A stretch of DNA of 64,000 nt from Pelagibacterium flavum (GTDB lineage: Bacteria > Pseudomonadota > Alphaproteobacteria > Rhizobiales > Devosiaceae), in contig NZ_CP107716.1 of assembly GCF_025854335.1 (NCBI RefSeq), positions 496,001 to 560,000 on the forward strand. Reading direction: 5' to 3'. Positions within the stretch are counted from its first letter, which is position 1. Every line of letters starts with the position of its first letter. This document shows, piece by piece, positions 7,558-16,004 of this stretch. Both the position numbers and the translations under genes were made by a program. The notes below the pieces were generated by a model, which saw only the letters and a list, made by a program, of their open reading frames with translations, did no database searches and was not told the DNA's origin.

Positions 7558-9264
7558 GTGTCTATGCAGCCGGGATTGTCGCATTGGAACGCTGAGACCG
7601 ACGCGGCGGGCCTGCTCGACATTACCCTGGGCGCCTTGCTGCGCGAGCAGGCCCGGCGGCATGCTGACCGTCCGGCAATCATATTTGACGAATACGATGA
7701 TCGCCCGGCGCTGCGCTGGACCTATGCAGAGCTGGACCGGCGGGTCGATGATCTGGCGAAAGCGCTGCTGGCTGCACAGGTCAATCACGGTGACAGGGTC
7801 GCCGTCATGGCGCCAAATTGCCCCGAATGGATCCTGCTCGAATATGCCCTGGCCAGGATTGGCGCCGTGCTCGTTACGGTCAATCCGGCCTTTCGACGGT
7901 CCGAGCTCGACTATCTTCTTGGTCAGGGCCGGGTCAGCATGGTGTTCGCGACGGGCCAATACCGTGGTCACGACGTGGCGGGCATGATTGGAGAGATGCT
8001 GGGCAAGCCCGCGCGCGACGACAACGGCGCGCCTGCCCATACCTATCCCGATCTGCGGCGCATCATCGGGATTGGTGCGGCTGCAATTGCCGGAGCGAGC
8101 ACATTTGCCGACTTTGTCGCAGAGGGCGCAAACGTCGATGATGCCCATCTCGAGCGCCGCGCGGCGTCAGTGACCGCGCAGGACATCGTGCAAATACAAT
8201 ATACCAGCGGCACGACGGGCCAGCCCAAAGGCGCGATGCTCACCCATTCCGGTACGATCAACAACGCGATGCTTGCGGGGCGGAGGGCGGGATACCGGGA
8301 AACCGATGTCATGGTTTCGGCCATGCCGCTTTTCCATACCGCCGGTTGTGTCTGCAACGTCATCGGCATGGCCGCTGTGGGCGGCTGCCTTGTGACAATG
8401 GAGCAGTTCAATGCCACAAGAATGCTCGACCTCATCGAAGCCCATGGCGGTACCATCACCAATGCCGTTCCCACCATGTATGTTCGCATGCTGCAGGATG
8501 AAGCGCTCGTATCGGGGCGACGCAACCTTGCAGGCTGGCGCGTAGCTTATACGGGCGGAACCGCAATCCCCCCATCTCTCATGCGCGAGCTGAACGAGCG
8601 GACGGGCGCCGACCCGGTGATCATCATGGGCATGACCGAATGCAGCCCGATCATCACCCAGACCGTGCCCACCGATCCCTTCGATCGCAAGATATCGACC
8701 GCCGGAGTGCCCCTGCCCTATGTCGAGATTCGTATTGCCGACCCTATAGACGGGCACACGGTCCCGACCGGAGCGGAAGGGGAGTTGCTCATCAAGGGGT
8801 TCCTTGTGATGGCCGGGTATTTCGACATGCCCGAACGCACCGCCCAGGCGATCGACAGCGAAGGCTGGCTTCACAGCGGAGATTTGGGGGTCCTGGACGG
8901 TGATGGTTACCTGCGCATTGTCGGCCGCATCAAGGACATGATCATTCGCGGCGGCGAGAACATTTATCCTGTCGAAATAGAAGATCATCTTCTGGGCAAC
9001 GAAAATGTCGCCGAGGCCCAGGTAGTCGGCGTTCCTGATGCGGAATTCGGCGAGGAAATCTGCGCGTTCGTCGTGCCGCGGCCGGGGTGCGAGATCGATG
9101 GTAGCTTGCTGCGCGACTGGTGTCGCAAGACGCTATCGCGGCACAAGCTGCCGCGCTATGTCGTGGCCCTTCCTCGCATGCCCCAAACCGCCAACGGAAA
9201 AGTGCGCAAGGTTGCGCTTCGCGACCTTGCGCGATCCATGATCGAGCAGGGGACACTGTCGTGA
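7558..9264 (+). CDS. AMP-dependent acyl-CoA synthetase / ligase
   Basis: This adenylate-forming enzyme activates a carboxylic acid to its CoA thioester with ATP. The protein has 568 aa. The P-loop-like motif YTSGTTGQPKG is near residue 220; MGMTECSPI, GWLHSGDLGVLD, GRIKDMIIRGGENIYP and the C-terminal catalytic lysine region NGKVRK follow. The sequence resembles medium/long-chain and aryl ligases, so the acid is not determined. Either GTG 7558 or ATG 7564 may be the start; GGAG lies 8 nt before the GTG. It is the first gene of a tightly packed operon (its stop overlaps the next start by 4 nt) behind the MarR operator. Confidence 0.92.
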   Translation: MSMQPGLSHWNAETDAAGLLDITLGALLREQARRHADRPAIIFDEYDDRPALRWTYAELDRRVDDLAKALLAAQVNHGDRVAVMAPNCPEWILLEYALARIGAVLVTVNPAFRRSELDYLLGQGRVSMVFATGQYRGHDVAGMIGEMLGKPARDDNGAPAHTYPDLRRIIGIGAAAIAGASTFADFVAEGANVDDAHLERRAASVTAQDIVQIQYTSGTTGQPKGAMLTHSGTINNAMLAGRRAGYRETDVMVSAMPLFHTAGCVCNVIGMAAVGGCLVTMEQFNATRMLDLIEAHGGTITNAVPTMYVRMLQDEALVSGRRNLAGWRVAYTGGTAIPPSLMRELNERTGADPVIIMGMTECSPIITQTVPTDPFDRKISTAGVPLPYVEIRIADPIDGHTVPTGAEGELLIKGFLVMAGYFDMPERTAQAIDSEGWLHSGDLGVLDGDGYLRIVGRIKDMIIRGGENIYPVEIEDHLLGNENVAEAQVVGVPDAEFGEEICAFVVPRPGCEIDGSLLRDWCRKTLSRHKLPRYVVALPRMPQTANGKVRKVALRDLARSMIEQGTLS

Positions 9265-10085
9265 GCGTCAGCCAGCAAGAACCGCATCTCCTCGAGGAAC
9301 AGCTGGGGCACATTCTCCTTCTGACCCTCAATCGCCCGGCATCGCGCAATGCCATCAGTCCCGAAATGGCGTGCAGGCTGGCTGACGCGTTCGAGCGCTT
9401 CAATCGCGATGATCATTTGCGCGTGCTCGTTTTGACCGGCGCGGGAGACAAGGCCTTTTGCGCGGGCGGCGACCTCGCCCTGACCCTGCCGCTGCTCACG
9501 GGCGCGCGACAGGCTGAAACAGAATGGGATCGCGCCATATTGGCGGATCGATCGATCATGGACCGGTCGGCCCTGCGCAAGGTCGAGATCGACAAACCGG
9601 TCATCTGCGCCGTTAACGGCGCCTGCATGGCCGGCGGCATGGAGACCATGATTGCCACCGATCTCAGGATTGCGTCCGAGCGCGCAATCTTCGGGCTGCC
9701 CGAGGCCAAACGCGGGTTGATCCCGTTTGCCGGTTCCCTTGTTCGCCTCCCGCGTCAGATCCCGCAGGCCCTAGCGATGGAGCTTCTTCTGACCGGTGAT
9801 CCGATGGATGCTCGCCGGGCCCTGGCGGTCGGCCTGATCAACAAGGTCGTGCCACAGGACCAGGTCCTGCCCTGTGCCATGCAGATGGCCGAAACGATCG
9901 CGGCGAATGGTCCGGTGGCAGTTCGGGAAATCAAGCGCACGGTGAGACGGGCTTTCGGTGCCAGTCTCGAAGACGGTTTCGGATATGAAGATGAAGCCTA
10001 CGAGGTCGTCGTGCGCTCCCAGGACGCGCGCGAAGGGCCACAAGCCTTCATGGAAAAGCGCAAGGCAAGGTTTGTCGGCAGATGA
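9261..10085 (+). CDS. Enoyl-CoA hydratase/isomerase
   Basis: A crotonase-family protein of 274 aa, expected to hydrate the alpha,beta-unsaturated acyl-CoA derived from the ligase product. The oxyanion-hole motif AFCAGGDLA and the second block FGLPEAKRGLIPFAG are present, with AVREIKR in the C-terminal third. The GTG start overlaps the ligase stop (GTGA) and its own stop overlaps the next ATG (ATGA), showing translational coupling. Other crotonase activities (isomerase, ring-opening hydrolase) cannot be excluded. Confidence 0.9.
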   Translation: MSVSQQEPHLLEEQLGHILLLTLNRPASRNAISPEMACRLADAFERFNRDDHLRVLVLTGAGDKAFCAGGDLALTLPLLTGARQAETEWDRAILADRSIMDRSALRKVEIDKPVICAVNGACMAGGMETMIATDLRIASERAIFGLPEAKRGLIPFAGSLVRLPRQIPQALAMELLLTGDPMDARRALAVGLINKVVPQDQVLPCAMQMAETIAANGPVAVREIKRTVRRAFGASLEDGFGYEDEAYEVVVRSQDAREGPQAFMEKRKARFVGR

Positions 10086-10993
10086 AAAAAGCAGGTTCTT
10101 TGCCGCTCGCGGGGCGGGTTGTCATGATCACCGGAGCCGGGCGCGGCATCGGCCGCGCGGCGGCGCTGGCCATGGCTGCAGCAGGCGCGGCCGTGCTGGT
10201 CAACGACGTCGATGCCGATGCCGCGCAGGCCGTTGTGCAAGCAATCGAGGCCCAGGATGGGCGCGCTGCGCCTTACATCGCCGCCATCGGTTCGGCCGAT
10301 GCTGCCGATGCAGGCGTCGCCAGGGCCATAGAGGTCTTTGGCCGGCTCGACGTCATGGCCTGCAATGCGGGTATTCTCAGAGACCGGGTGCTCTGGAACA
10401 CGACCGACGAAGACTTCGACGCGGTCATCGAAACACATTTGCGCGGCACGTTTACCTGCGCGCGAGCCGCCGCGCGCCATTTTCGGCAAGCAGGGCAGGG
10501 CGGGCGGCTGATCCTGGTCTCATCGATCGCCGGGCAACGGGGCAATTTCGGCCAAACCGCCTATAGCGCCGCCAAGGCGGGTATTGCGGGCATGGCGCGC
10601 ACATGGGCGCTCGAGCTCAAGCGTTACGATGTCACGGTCAATGCGATCGTTCCCAATGCCTTGACCGCCATGACGCAGACAGTTCCGGCGTTGGCGCTCC
10701 TGGCAGAGATGCTGGAAAAGGGCGAGCCGGTCCCCCCCAAGTTTCGTGAAGAGTGGGGCATCGGAGGGCCGGACGATGTCGCGCCCGCCTTTGTGTACCT
10801 CGCCTCAGATCACTCGTTCCACGTCACCGGCCAATGTATCGGGATCGGGGGAGACAGGATGTCGATCTGGACGCACCCGAGAGAGGCAGACTACCGCCTC
10901 CGGTCGGGGGGCTGGACCGCCGACACTTTGGCCGAAGCGCTCGAGGGGTCGCTTGGTGAACAGTTTCAGGATGTCGGTATCGAATTCAACTAG
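10082..10993 (+). CDS. SDR-family 3-hydroxyacyl-CoA dehydrogenase-like oxidoreductase
   Basis: A classical short-chain dehydrogenase of 303 aa. The NAD-binding loop TGAGRGIGRA is near the N terminus, MACNAGILRD follows, and the catalytic Ser and Tyr-Lys appear as LVSSIAGQRG and AYSAAKAG. A C-terminal extension of about 35 residues (ADTLAEALEGSLGEQFQ) resembles that of hydroxyacyl-CoA dehydrogenases of the multifunctional-enzyme type. By position it should oxidise the 3-hydroxyacyl-CoA made by the hydratase. No thiolase or acyl-CoA dehydrogenase is linked, so the pathway would need genes elsewhere. Confidence 0.87.
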   Translation: MKKAGSLPLAGRVVMITGAGRGIGRAAALAMAAAGAAVLVNDVDADAAQAVVQAIEAQDGRAAPYIAAIGSADAADAGVARAIEVFGRLDVMACNAGILRDRVLWNTTDEDFDAVIETHLRGTFTCARAAARHFRQAGQGGRLILVSSIAGQRGNFGQTAYSAAKAGIAGMARTWALELKRYDVTVNAIVPNALTAMTQTVPALALLAEMLEKGEPVPPKFREEWGIGGPDDVAPAFVYLASDHSFHVTGQCIGIGGDRMSIWTHPREADYRLRSGGWTADTLAEALEGSLGEQFQDVGIEFN

Positions 10994-11027
10994 CGCCCGG
11001 AGGAGGCGCGCAACGGGAGGACTAAAA

Positions 11028-12041
11028 ATGAAACGACTGCTAATTGCATCAACCACCGTCCTGGTCGCCTGCATGGGTGTGCAGGCCCAGGAGGTCACCT
11101 TGCGTTTGTCGCATTGGCTGCCACCCCAGCACGCTGTCCCGCAGACCGGGATGACGGAGTGGACGCAATCGATCACCGAAGCGTCCAGTGGGGAGATCCA
11201 GTTCGAGATTTTCCCGGCCCAGCAGCTGGGCGCTGCTCCGGACCACTATGACATGACCCGCGACGGTATCGTGGACATCGGTTACGTAAATCCGGGATAC
11301 ACCGCCGGTCGCTTCCCGATCTATGAACTGACCGGCCTGCCATTCCTGTCCAGCACCGGCCCGGCCGCCGGCAAAGCCATCCATGAGTGGTACCAGGGCG
11401 ACTACGCCGAGGCCGAGATGGGCGATGTCTATTTCTGTCTCGTCAATCCCCATGAGCCCGGCCGCTTCCATGGCAACATGCCCATTCGGGTGCCGGCCGA
11501 TGTCAGTGGTCTCAATGTGCGGCCCGCGCACTCGACCATGGCGCGGTTCATCAATTCGCTTGGCGGGTCCTCGGTTCAGGTGCCCGCTCCGGAGGCGCGT
11601 GAAGCGATTGCCCGTGGTACGGCCGACGCGGTCACCATTCCCTATGAGGCGATGAAGGTGTTCAACCTCGCCGAGGTAACGAAATTCCACAACGACATGC
11701 CCCTCTACCTCTCCTCGCAGGTCATGCTGTTCAACCAGGGGAGCTACGATCGCCTGTCCGACAGCCAAAAGCAGATCATCGACGACCACTGCACGCCGGA
11801 ATGGTCGCAGCGCTTCTCGGAAGGCTGGGCCATCTATGATGAAGGCGTTCGGCAGGAAATGATTGATAGCCCCGATCACGAGGTCTTCATGCCCTCCGAT
11901 GATGAACTCGCGCTTTGGCGCGAAGCCGCCGAGGCGACTGTCGTCGGAGCGCTGGAGGCGGTGGACGCAGCCGGGTACGATTCCGAGGTCGTGTTCAACG
12001 GGCTCAAGGACGCCCTGGCGGCCAACGATAGCGCCTACTGA
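11028..12041 (+). CDS. dctP: TRAP transporter substrate-binding protein (DctP family)
   Basis: This periplasmic receptor of a tripartite ATP-independent transporter has 337 aa, with a signal peptide ending ACMGVQAQ. The mature start EVTLRLSHWLPPQHAVP and the block FEIFPAQQLG are typical of DctP. The substrate-anchoring arginine region is expected around GLNVRPAHSTMARF. GGGAGG lies 8 nt upstream of the ATG. It sits 34 bp after the SDR gene, so the transported acid is probably the ligase substrate. The compound itself is not readable from sequence. Confidence 0.92.
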   Translation: MKRLLIASTTVLVACMGVQAQEVTLRLSHWLPPQHAVPQTGMTEWTQSITEASSGEIQFEIFPAQQLGAAPDHYDMTRDGIVDIGYVNPGYTAGRFPIYELTGLPFLSSTGPAAGKAIHEWYQGDYAEAEMGDVYFCLVNPHEPGRFHGNMPIRVPADVSGLNVRPAHSTMARFINSLGGSSVQVPAPEAREAIARGTADAVTIPYEAMKVFNLAEVTKFHNDMPLYLSSQVMLFNQGSYDRLSDSQKQIIDDHCTPEWSQRFSEGWAIYDEGVRQEMIDSPDHEVFMPSDDELALWREAAEATVVGALEAVDAAGYDSEVVFNGLKDALAANDSAY

Positions 12042-12060
12042 TCTGCGGGTCAGAAAACCG

Positions 12061-12085
12061 CGGGAGGCTGCCTGTCGGCCTCCCG
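12061..12085 (+). promoter_or_regulatory. Intercistronic hairpin between dctP and dctQ
   Basis: CGGGAGGC and GCCTCCCG form a perfect 8-bp stem with a 9-nt loop, without a downstream T-run. Hairpins at this place in transporter operons commonly stabilise the mRNA of the abundant binding protein or attenuate the membrane genes. That role is inferred from position. Confidence 0.6.
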
Positions 12086-12116
12086 AACACCCGTCGCCAA
12101 TGGATGTGAGGCATTG

Positions 12117-12665
12117 ATGTCCCGCCAATCACTAGAGCGTTCGTCAGTGGCTTCGAGGGCCGTCGGCCTTGTCGAAAAGATCGCAGCGGTCATGCTCGGG
12201 CTTGTGACGCTTCTGATCTTTGTATCGGCCATTGGGCGCTACCTGTTTGCGCGGCCTGTGCCCGATGCGTTCGACCTCTCCCGCCTCACACTTGCGGTGG
12301 CGGTCATGTGGGGATTTGCCTCGGTCGCCTATCGGGGCAGCCATATCAAGGTCGATCTGCTCGCCCATGGACTGCCGCCGCGCGTGCGGAAATGGCTCGA
12401 TATTGCAGCCTGGCTGGCCCTGCTTGTCTTTACCGGCGCCATGACCTGGAAGATCGGCGGGCGACTGATCTCGCAATGGCCGCGTGGCGAACTGACCATG
12501 GATCTGCGACTTCCGCACTGGCCCTTCCTCGCCGCAATTCTCGTGGGGCTGATCATGGCGCTCGCCATGACGGTTGGCCGGCTCTGGCGGATCCTGCGCC
12601 ATGGCGAGGGGCTCGAAGCCCATGAATCCTACGATGGTCAGGACGAGGGGGCTGGTCATGGCTGA
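12117..12665 (+). CDS. dctQ: TRAP transporter small membrane subunit (DctQ)
   Basis: A 182-aa protein with four predicted transmembrane stretches (around VMLGLVTLLIFVSAIG, LTLAVAVMWGFASVAY, WLALLVFTGAMTW, LAAILVGLIMALAMTVG) and the conserved RGSHIKVDLL motif of the family. It bridges the DctM channel and is needed for transport. The ATG at 12117 follows the hairpin region; the gene's end overlaps the start of dctM by 8 nt. Confidence 0.9.
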   Translation: MSRQSLERSSVASRAVGLVEKIAAVMLGLVTLLIFVSAIGRYLFARPVPDAFDLSRLTLAVAVMWGFASVAYRGSHIKVDLLAHGLPPRVRKWLDIAAWLALLVFTGAMTWKIGGRLISQWPRGELTMDLRLPHWPFLAAILVGLIMALAMTVGRLWRILRHGEGLEAHESYDGQDEGAGHG

Positions 12666-13953
12666 GGCCGATCTTGTGGCGCTGTCAGGGTTTGCGGCGC
12701 TCTTTGTTCTGATGCTCATCCGCGTTCCGATTGGCGTTGCCATGGGTCTTGTCGGCGTCGGAGGGTTCGGGCTCATTGCCGGTTGGGCGCCGGCCCTCAA
12801 CCTGTTGGCGACCTCGCCCCTGCGCACGGTTACAGATTTCAACCTCACCCTGATCCCGTTTTTCATCCTGATGGGCGTGTTGGCCACACGATCGGGCATG
12901 AGCCGTGAGCTGTTCCGGGCGGCCAGCGCCGTCACCGGCTCGATGAAGGGCGGGCTGGGCATGGCCACGATCGGCGCCTGTGCGGGGTTTGCCGCCATTT
13001 GCGGCTCGTCAGTTGCGACAGCGGCAACCATGACCAACATCGCCTATCCGGAAATGAAGCGGGCAGGCTACGGCGATGATGTTGCCACCGGGATCATCGC
13101 GGCCGGCGGCACCCTGGGCATTCTGATTCCGCCGTCCGTGGTGCTTGCGATCTACGGGTACATCACCGAGCAGGATATCGGCGCGCTTTTCATCGCCGGC
13201 ATCGTCCCGGGGCTTCTCGCCGTCATCATGTATCTGGTGACCGTACGCTTGTGGTACGGGCGGCACTTGCCCAAGGGAAGCGCCTTTTCGTGGCGCGAAG
13301 CCCTGGCCGCGATGCGCGACGTATGGGCGATAGCGCTGTTGTTTGTTGCCGTCATCGTCTCGATCTATCTCGGCGTGGTCACCGCCACCGAAGCGGCAGC
13401 GGTAGGCGCGGTGCTCACCGGTCTGATCGGGTTCGTGAGGCGCCGCCTGGATATGCGCTCGTTGATGGAGAGCCTTGTCGAGGCGCTCAGGACCTCCGTC
13501 GCTGTTTACACAATTCTTATCGGGGCGATCATCTTCGGATATTTCCTGGCGGTCACCCAGGTGCCTCAAAAACTCACTCAGACCCTGGTTGATCTCGGTT
13601 TGGGAGCCTATGGCACACTTGGGTTCATTCTTGCCCTGTTCGTCGTGATGGGATGTTTCCTCGACGCCATGGCGATGATCATCCTCATGGTGCCAATCGT
13701 TTATCCCGTCATTATCGCCCTCGGCTTCGACCCGATCTGGTTCGGTGTGATTGTTGTCATGACCGTCGAGTTGGGCATGATCACGCCGCCCGTCGGGATG
13801 AACGTCTTCGTGATCAAATCGATTGCGCGTCAGGTCGGCCTGGTCCAGATATTCAAGGGTGTCCTTCCCTTTGTGGTCACCGACGTCCTTCGGCTGGTGC
13901 TCCTGGTTGCATTCCCGGCGATCGTCCTGTTTCTGCCCCAAACGATGGGATGA
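12658..13953 (+). CDS. dctM: TRAP transporter large permease (DctM)
   Basis: A 431-aa channel subunit with about 12 hydrophobic segments. Family blocks include IRVPIGVAMGLVG, GGTLGILIPPSVVLAIYG and ELGMITPPVGMNVFVIK. The start at 12658 (MAEADLV) overlaps the dctQ stop; a longer open frame begins at 12574 but would overlap dctQ deeply. It closes the ligase-hydratase-SDR-TRAP operon. No terminator with a T-run was found in the 140 bp before the convergent nitroreductase gene. Confidence 0.93.
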   Translation: MAEADLVALSGFAALFVLMLIRVPIGVAMGLVGVGGFGLIAGWAPALNLLATSPLRTVTDFNLTLIPFFILMGVLATRSGMSRELFRAASAVTGSMKGGLGMATIGACAGFAAICGSSVATAATMTNIAYPEMKRAGYGDDVATGIIAAGGTLGILIPPSVVLAIYGYITEQDIGALFIAGIVPGLLAVIMYLVTVRLWYGRHLPKGSAFSWREALAAMRDVWAIALLFVAVIVSIYLGVVTATEAAAVGAVLTGLIGFVRRRLDMRSLMESLVEALRTSVAVYTILIGAIIFGYFLAVTQVPQKLTQTLVDLGLGAYGTLGFILALFVVMGCFLDAMAMIILMVPIVYPVIIALGFDPIWFGVIVVMTVELGMITPPVGMNVFVIKSIARQVGLVQIFKGVLPFVVTDVLRLVLLVAFPAIVLFLPQTMG

Positions 13954-14093
13954 AGAGTGTGCCCGTTTGACGACTTCACGCGCTCTCGGCTCTGCCCTTG
14001 CGACACAACGGCCATGAGCAGGATAACGCGCCGGGCCGCGCGGAGGCGATGGGAAGCCGGCGGGCGATCTGACACAGACTTTCCTGTGCAGCT

Positions 14094-14696
14094 CTAGTGT
14101 GCACTTGCTGCCGGATAGCCGATGCAGATCAGAACAAGGGGCATGAGTGGGCTGGGCAGTCCGAGTATGTCGGCGCATGCTTCATCGTCGAAACCTCCCA
14201 CCCAGACGCACCCAAGCCCCTCCGCCACGGCTTGAAGATGAAGGTTCTGGGCTGCGGCTCCGGCCTCCAGATACACATACCGCGTACCGCGGCTTCCGAA
14301 CGGCCTCTGGTCGGCGAACGCACGGCTTGGAGCGACCATGTCCGCGCAGACCGCGACGATGCATGCCGCTTGGGTGATCCAGGACGGGGCATCAATACAA
14401 GCGTGTCTTAGCCTGTCGCGGAGATCATCTCGTGCATCGATGTGTCTAAGGTCCAGATCGCTCGAGTCAAGCTGATAGAGGCTCTGGGACAAGCCCTCTA
14501 CGCGGTTTGGAAGGCAAAAAAGTTCAAGGGGATGGAGCGCATGGGCCGAAGGGGCCGTCCGCTTGCCGTCTGAAGATGTGATGCCTTGCGCTGCCCAAGC
14601 CAGCCGCTTCAAGGCCTCGAGAGGAATTTGCTCGTCGCTGAAGTCCCGAACGGTGCGGCGGCGGGCGAGGGCATCATTGATGGTAAGGTCGGTCAT
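14094..14696 (-). CDS. Nitroreductase-fold oxidoreductase (SagB/ThcOx-like)
   Basis: A 200-aa FMN-dependent nitroreductase-fold protein. The flavin-binding RRTVRDF motif is at residues 13-19, AAQGIT follows, and the C-terminal half has LEAGAAAQNLHLQAVAEGLG and the end motif LPLVLICIGYPA. In this subgroup the substrate is generally unknown. The start at 14696 (MTDLTIND) is supported by alignment to the family; the frame runs upstream to 14774 without family similarity. It is convergent with dctM and upstream of nothing obvious. Confidence 0.83.
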   Translation of the reverse strand: MTDLTINDALARRRTVRDFSDEQIPLEALKRLAWAAQGITSSDGKRTAPSAHALHPLELFCLPNRVEGLSQSLYQLDSSDLDLRHIDARDDLRDRLRHACIDAPSWITQAACIVAVCADMVAPSRAFADQRPFGSRGTRYVYLEAGAAAQNLHLQAVAEGLGCVWVGGFDDEACADILGLPSPLMPLVLICIGYPAASAH

Positions 14697-14801
14697 CGGT
14701 CCGTATAATGACGATCGCACTGCCAGACACAACCCCTGGCTGCAACATCGGTGAGAATGGGCCAAAGCGCACATTCAAACGGCGGCTGCGGGCATAAGGG
14801 G

Positions 14802-15302
14802 TCATCTCCCGCGTCGGGGTGGTCGGGCTTCCATGGGCAGAACGAGGCCCCACGGCGTTTGCTGTTCGGCGCCGACAATCTGAAATCCGAGCTTTTGATA
14901 GACCGCGATGGCCCTTGTGTTTAGCGGATGCGGATCGACGGCGATTATGGGAACGCCGGCGGCAAAGAGGTAATCCATCCTTTGTCCGATAAAGCCTGTG
15001 CCGTGACCGAGACCGATCATCGCCGGATCACCGATATACTGGTCTATCCCGCGCGACCGCGGAGGAAGGTGTCCGAAATGATGCCCTGGCCATCCATGAA
15101 CCGAATAGTCCTGCATATATGCGAACGGGTTTCCATCCAGTTCGACAATCCATCTTGAAACGCGGGTGTCGCGCAACTGCTCCTCGTCGAAAGGCTCGTC
15201 GTTGCCCCACCATGCGCGGACGTGTGAAAAGCCCTGCCAGGTTACGAGCAGGGGCAAGTCGCTCATTGCCGCGGGTCGAAAACGATAATTGGCCAATGTC
15301 AT
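14802..15302 (-). CDS. GNAT acetyltransferase resembling aminoglycoside 6'-N-acetyltransferase (AAC(6')-Ib-like)
   Basis: A 166-aa GNAT-fold protein. The stretch RGIDQYIGDPAMIGLGHGTG corresponds to the acetyl-CoA-binding loop of the AacA4/AAC(6')-Ib group, and VDPHPLNTRAIAVYQKLGF matches its C-terminal half. The N-terminal WWGNDEPFDEEQL block also fits. Environmental homologues are often of unknown function, and related proteins act on siderophore or other amines, so antibiotic resistance is not implied. It is a single gene, divergent from the flavin reductase. Confidence 0.78.
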   Translation of the reverse strand: MTLANYRFRPAAMSDLPLLVTWQGFSHVRAWWGNDEPFDEEQLRDTRVSRWIVELDGNPFAYMQDYSVHGWPGHHFGHLPPRSRGIDQYIGDPAMIGLGHGTGFIGQRMDYLFAAGVPIIAVDPHPLNTRAIAVYQKLGFQIVGAEQQTPWGLVLPMEARPPRRGR

Positions 15303-15373
15303 GGGTTCACTTTACCAGGAGGTGTGACTTAGGTCAGCTTTGGCGCAAAGCAGGGCATTTGGGAGAGAAATGG

Positions 15374-15901
15374 ATGAACCTTCTCGCGATTTCGGGCAGT
15401 GGCCGAAAAGCATCCACAAACACGGCGATGCTGCGGGCGGTGTCGGCGATTGCGCGACCGGGCCATGAGGTCACGGTGTTTGATGCGATTGCCGATCTGC
15501 CGGTCTTTTCGCCCGATCTCGAATCCGGCTCCCTGCCGGAGCCGGTTGAAAACTTTGCCGCCCTTGTGGCCCGCAGCGACGGGGTGATCATATCCAGTCC
15601 TGAATATGTCAGAGCAATTCCGGGCGGTCTGAAGAATGCCATCGACTGGCTGGTGTCGCGCGATGAGATCATCGACAAACCCATTGCTCTCATGCACGCC
15701 TCGCACCGTGGAGACGATATGCTGGGCCAGATCCGCACGGTTTTGTCGACTGTGAGCACACGTTTTTCCCAAGATCTGTTCGTGCGCTTCCAGCTCATGA
15801 AAAAGTCGCCCGAGGAGATCGCCGCCCATTTCGAACAGCCCGACAACCGCCAGGTGGTCGCCGCGTTTGTAGAGAGTTTCGCTCGATATTGCGGGCGCTA
15901 A
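15374..15901 (+). CDS. NADPH-dependent FMN reductase family protein
   Basis: A 175-aa flavodoxin-like protein. The phosphate-binding loop is ISGSGRKASTNTA at residues 6-18 and the second flavin block is SPEYVRAIPGGLKNAIDWL. It probably reduces FMN or a quinone with NADPH. A GGGAG site precedes the ATG at 15374; a second ATG at 15370 is in another frame. The TetR-family gene follows after 103 bp with its own promoter. Confidence 0.86.
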   Translation: MNLLAISGSGRKASTNTAMLRAVSAIARPGHEVTVFDAIADLPVFSPDLESGSLPEPVENFAALVARSDGVIISSPEYVRAIPGGLKNAIDWLVSRDEIIDKPIALMHASHRGDDMLGQIRTVLSTVSTRFSQDLFVRFQLMKKSPEEIAAHFEQPDNRQVVAAFVESFARYCGR

Positions 15902-15947
15902 AAAGTTCGAAGAAGACTTTCGACCGCCAGCAAAACAATGCCAGTTC

Positions 15948-15995
15948 TTGACAAAGCTAATATCATTAGGTTTTAACCTGATTGGATTAGCTTTG
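15948..15995 (+). promoter_or_regulatory. Probable tetR promoter inside a 44-bp nested dyad operator
   Basis: CAAAGCTAAT (15952-15961) and ATTAGCTTTG (15986-15995) are exact inverted repeats; the inner AGGTT-TT-AACCT (15968-15979) shares the same centre. TTGACA (15948-15953) is a consensus -35 box, followed after 17 bp by a TTTTAA -10-like box. A repressor bound here would block RNA polymerase, so TetR autoregulation is the natural reading. Confidence 0.7.
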
Positions 15996-16004
15996 AGGTT
16001 GAAC

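Noticed and set aside
11049..12128. 359-aa minus-strand frame
   Set aside because: Antisense of dctP, which has a signal peptide and family motifs.
14802..15302. Calling the acetyltransferase an antibiotic resistance gene
   Set aside because: Only the fold and one loop resemble AAC(6'); there is no mobile context and environmental relatives have other substrates.
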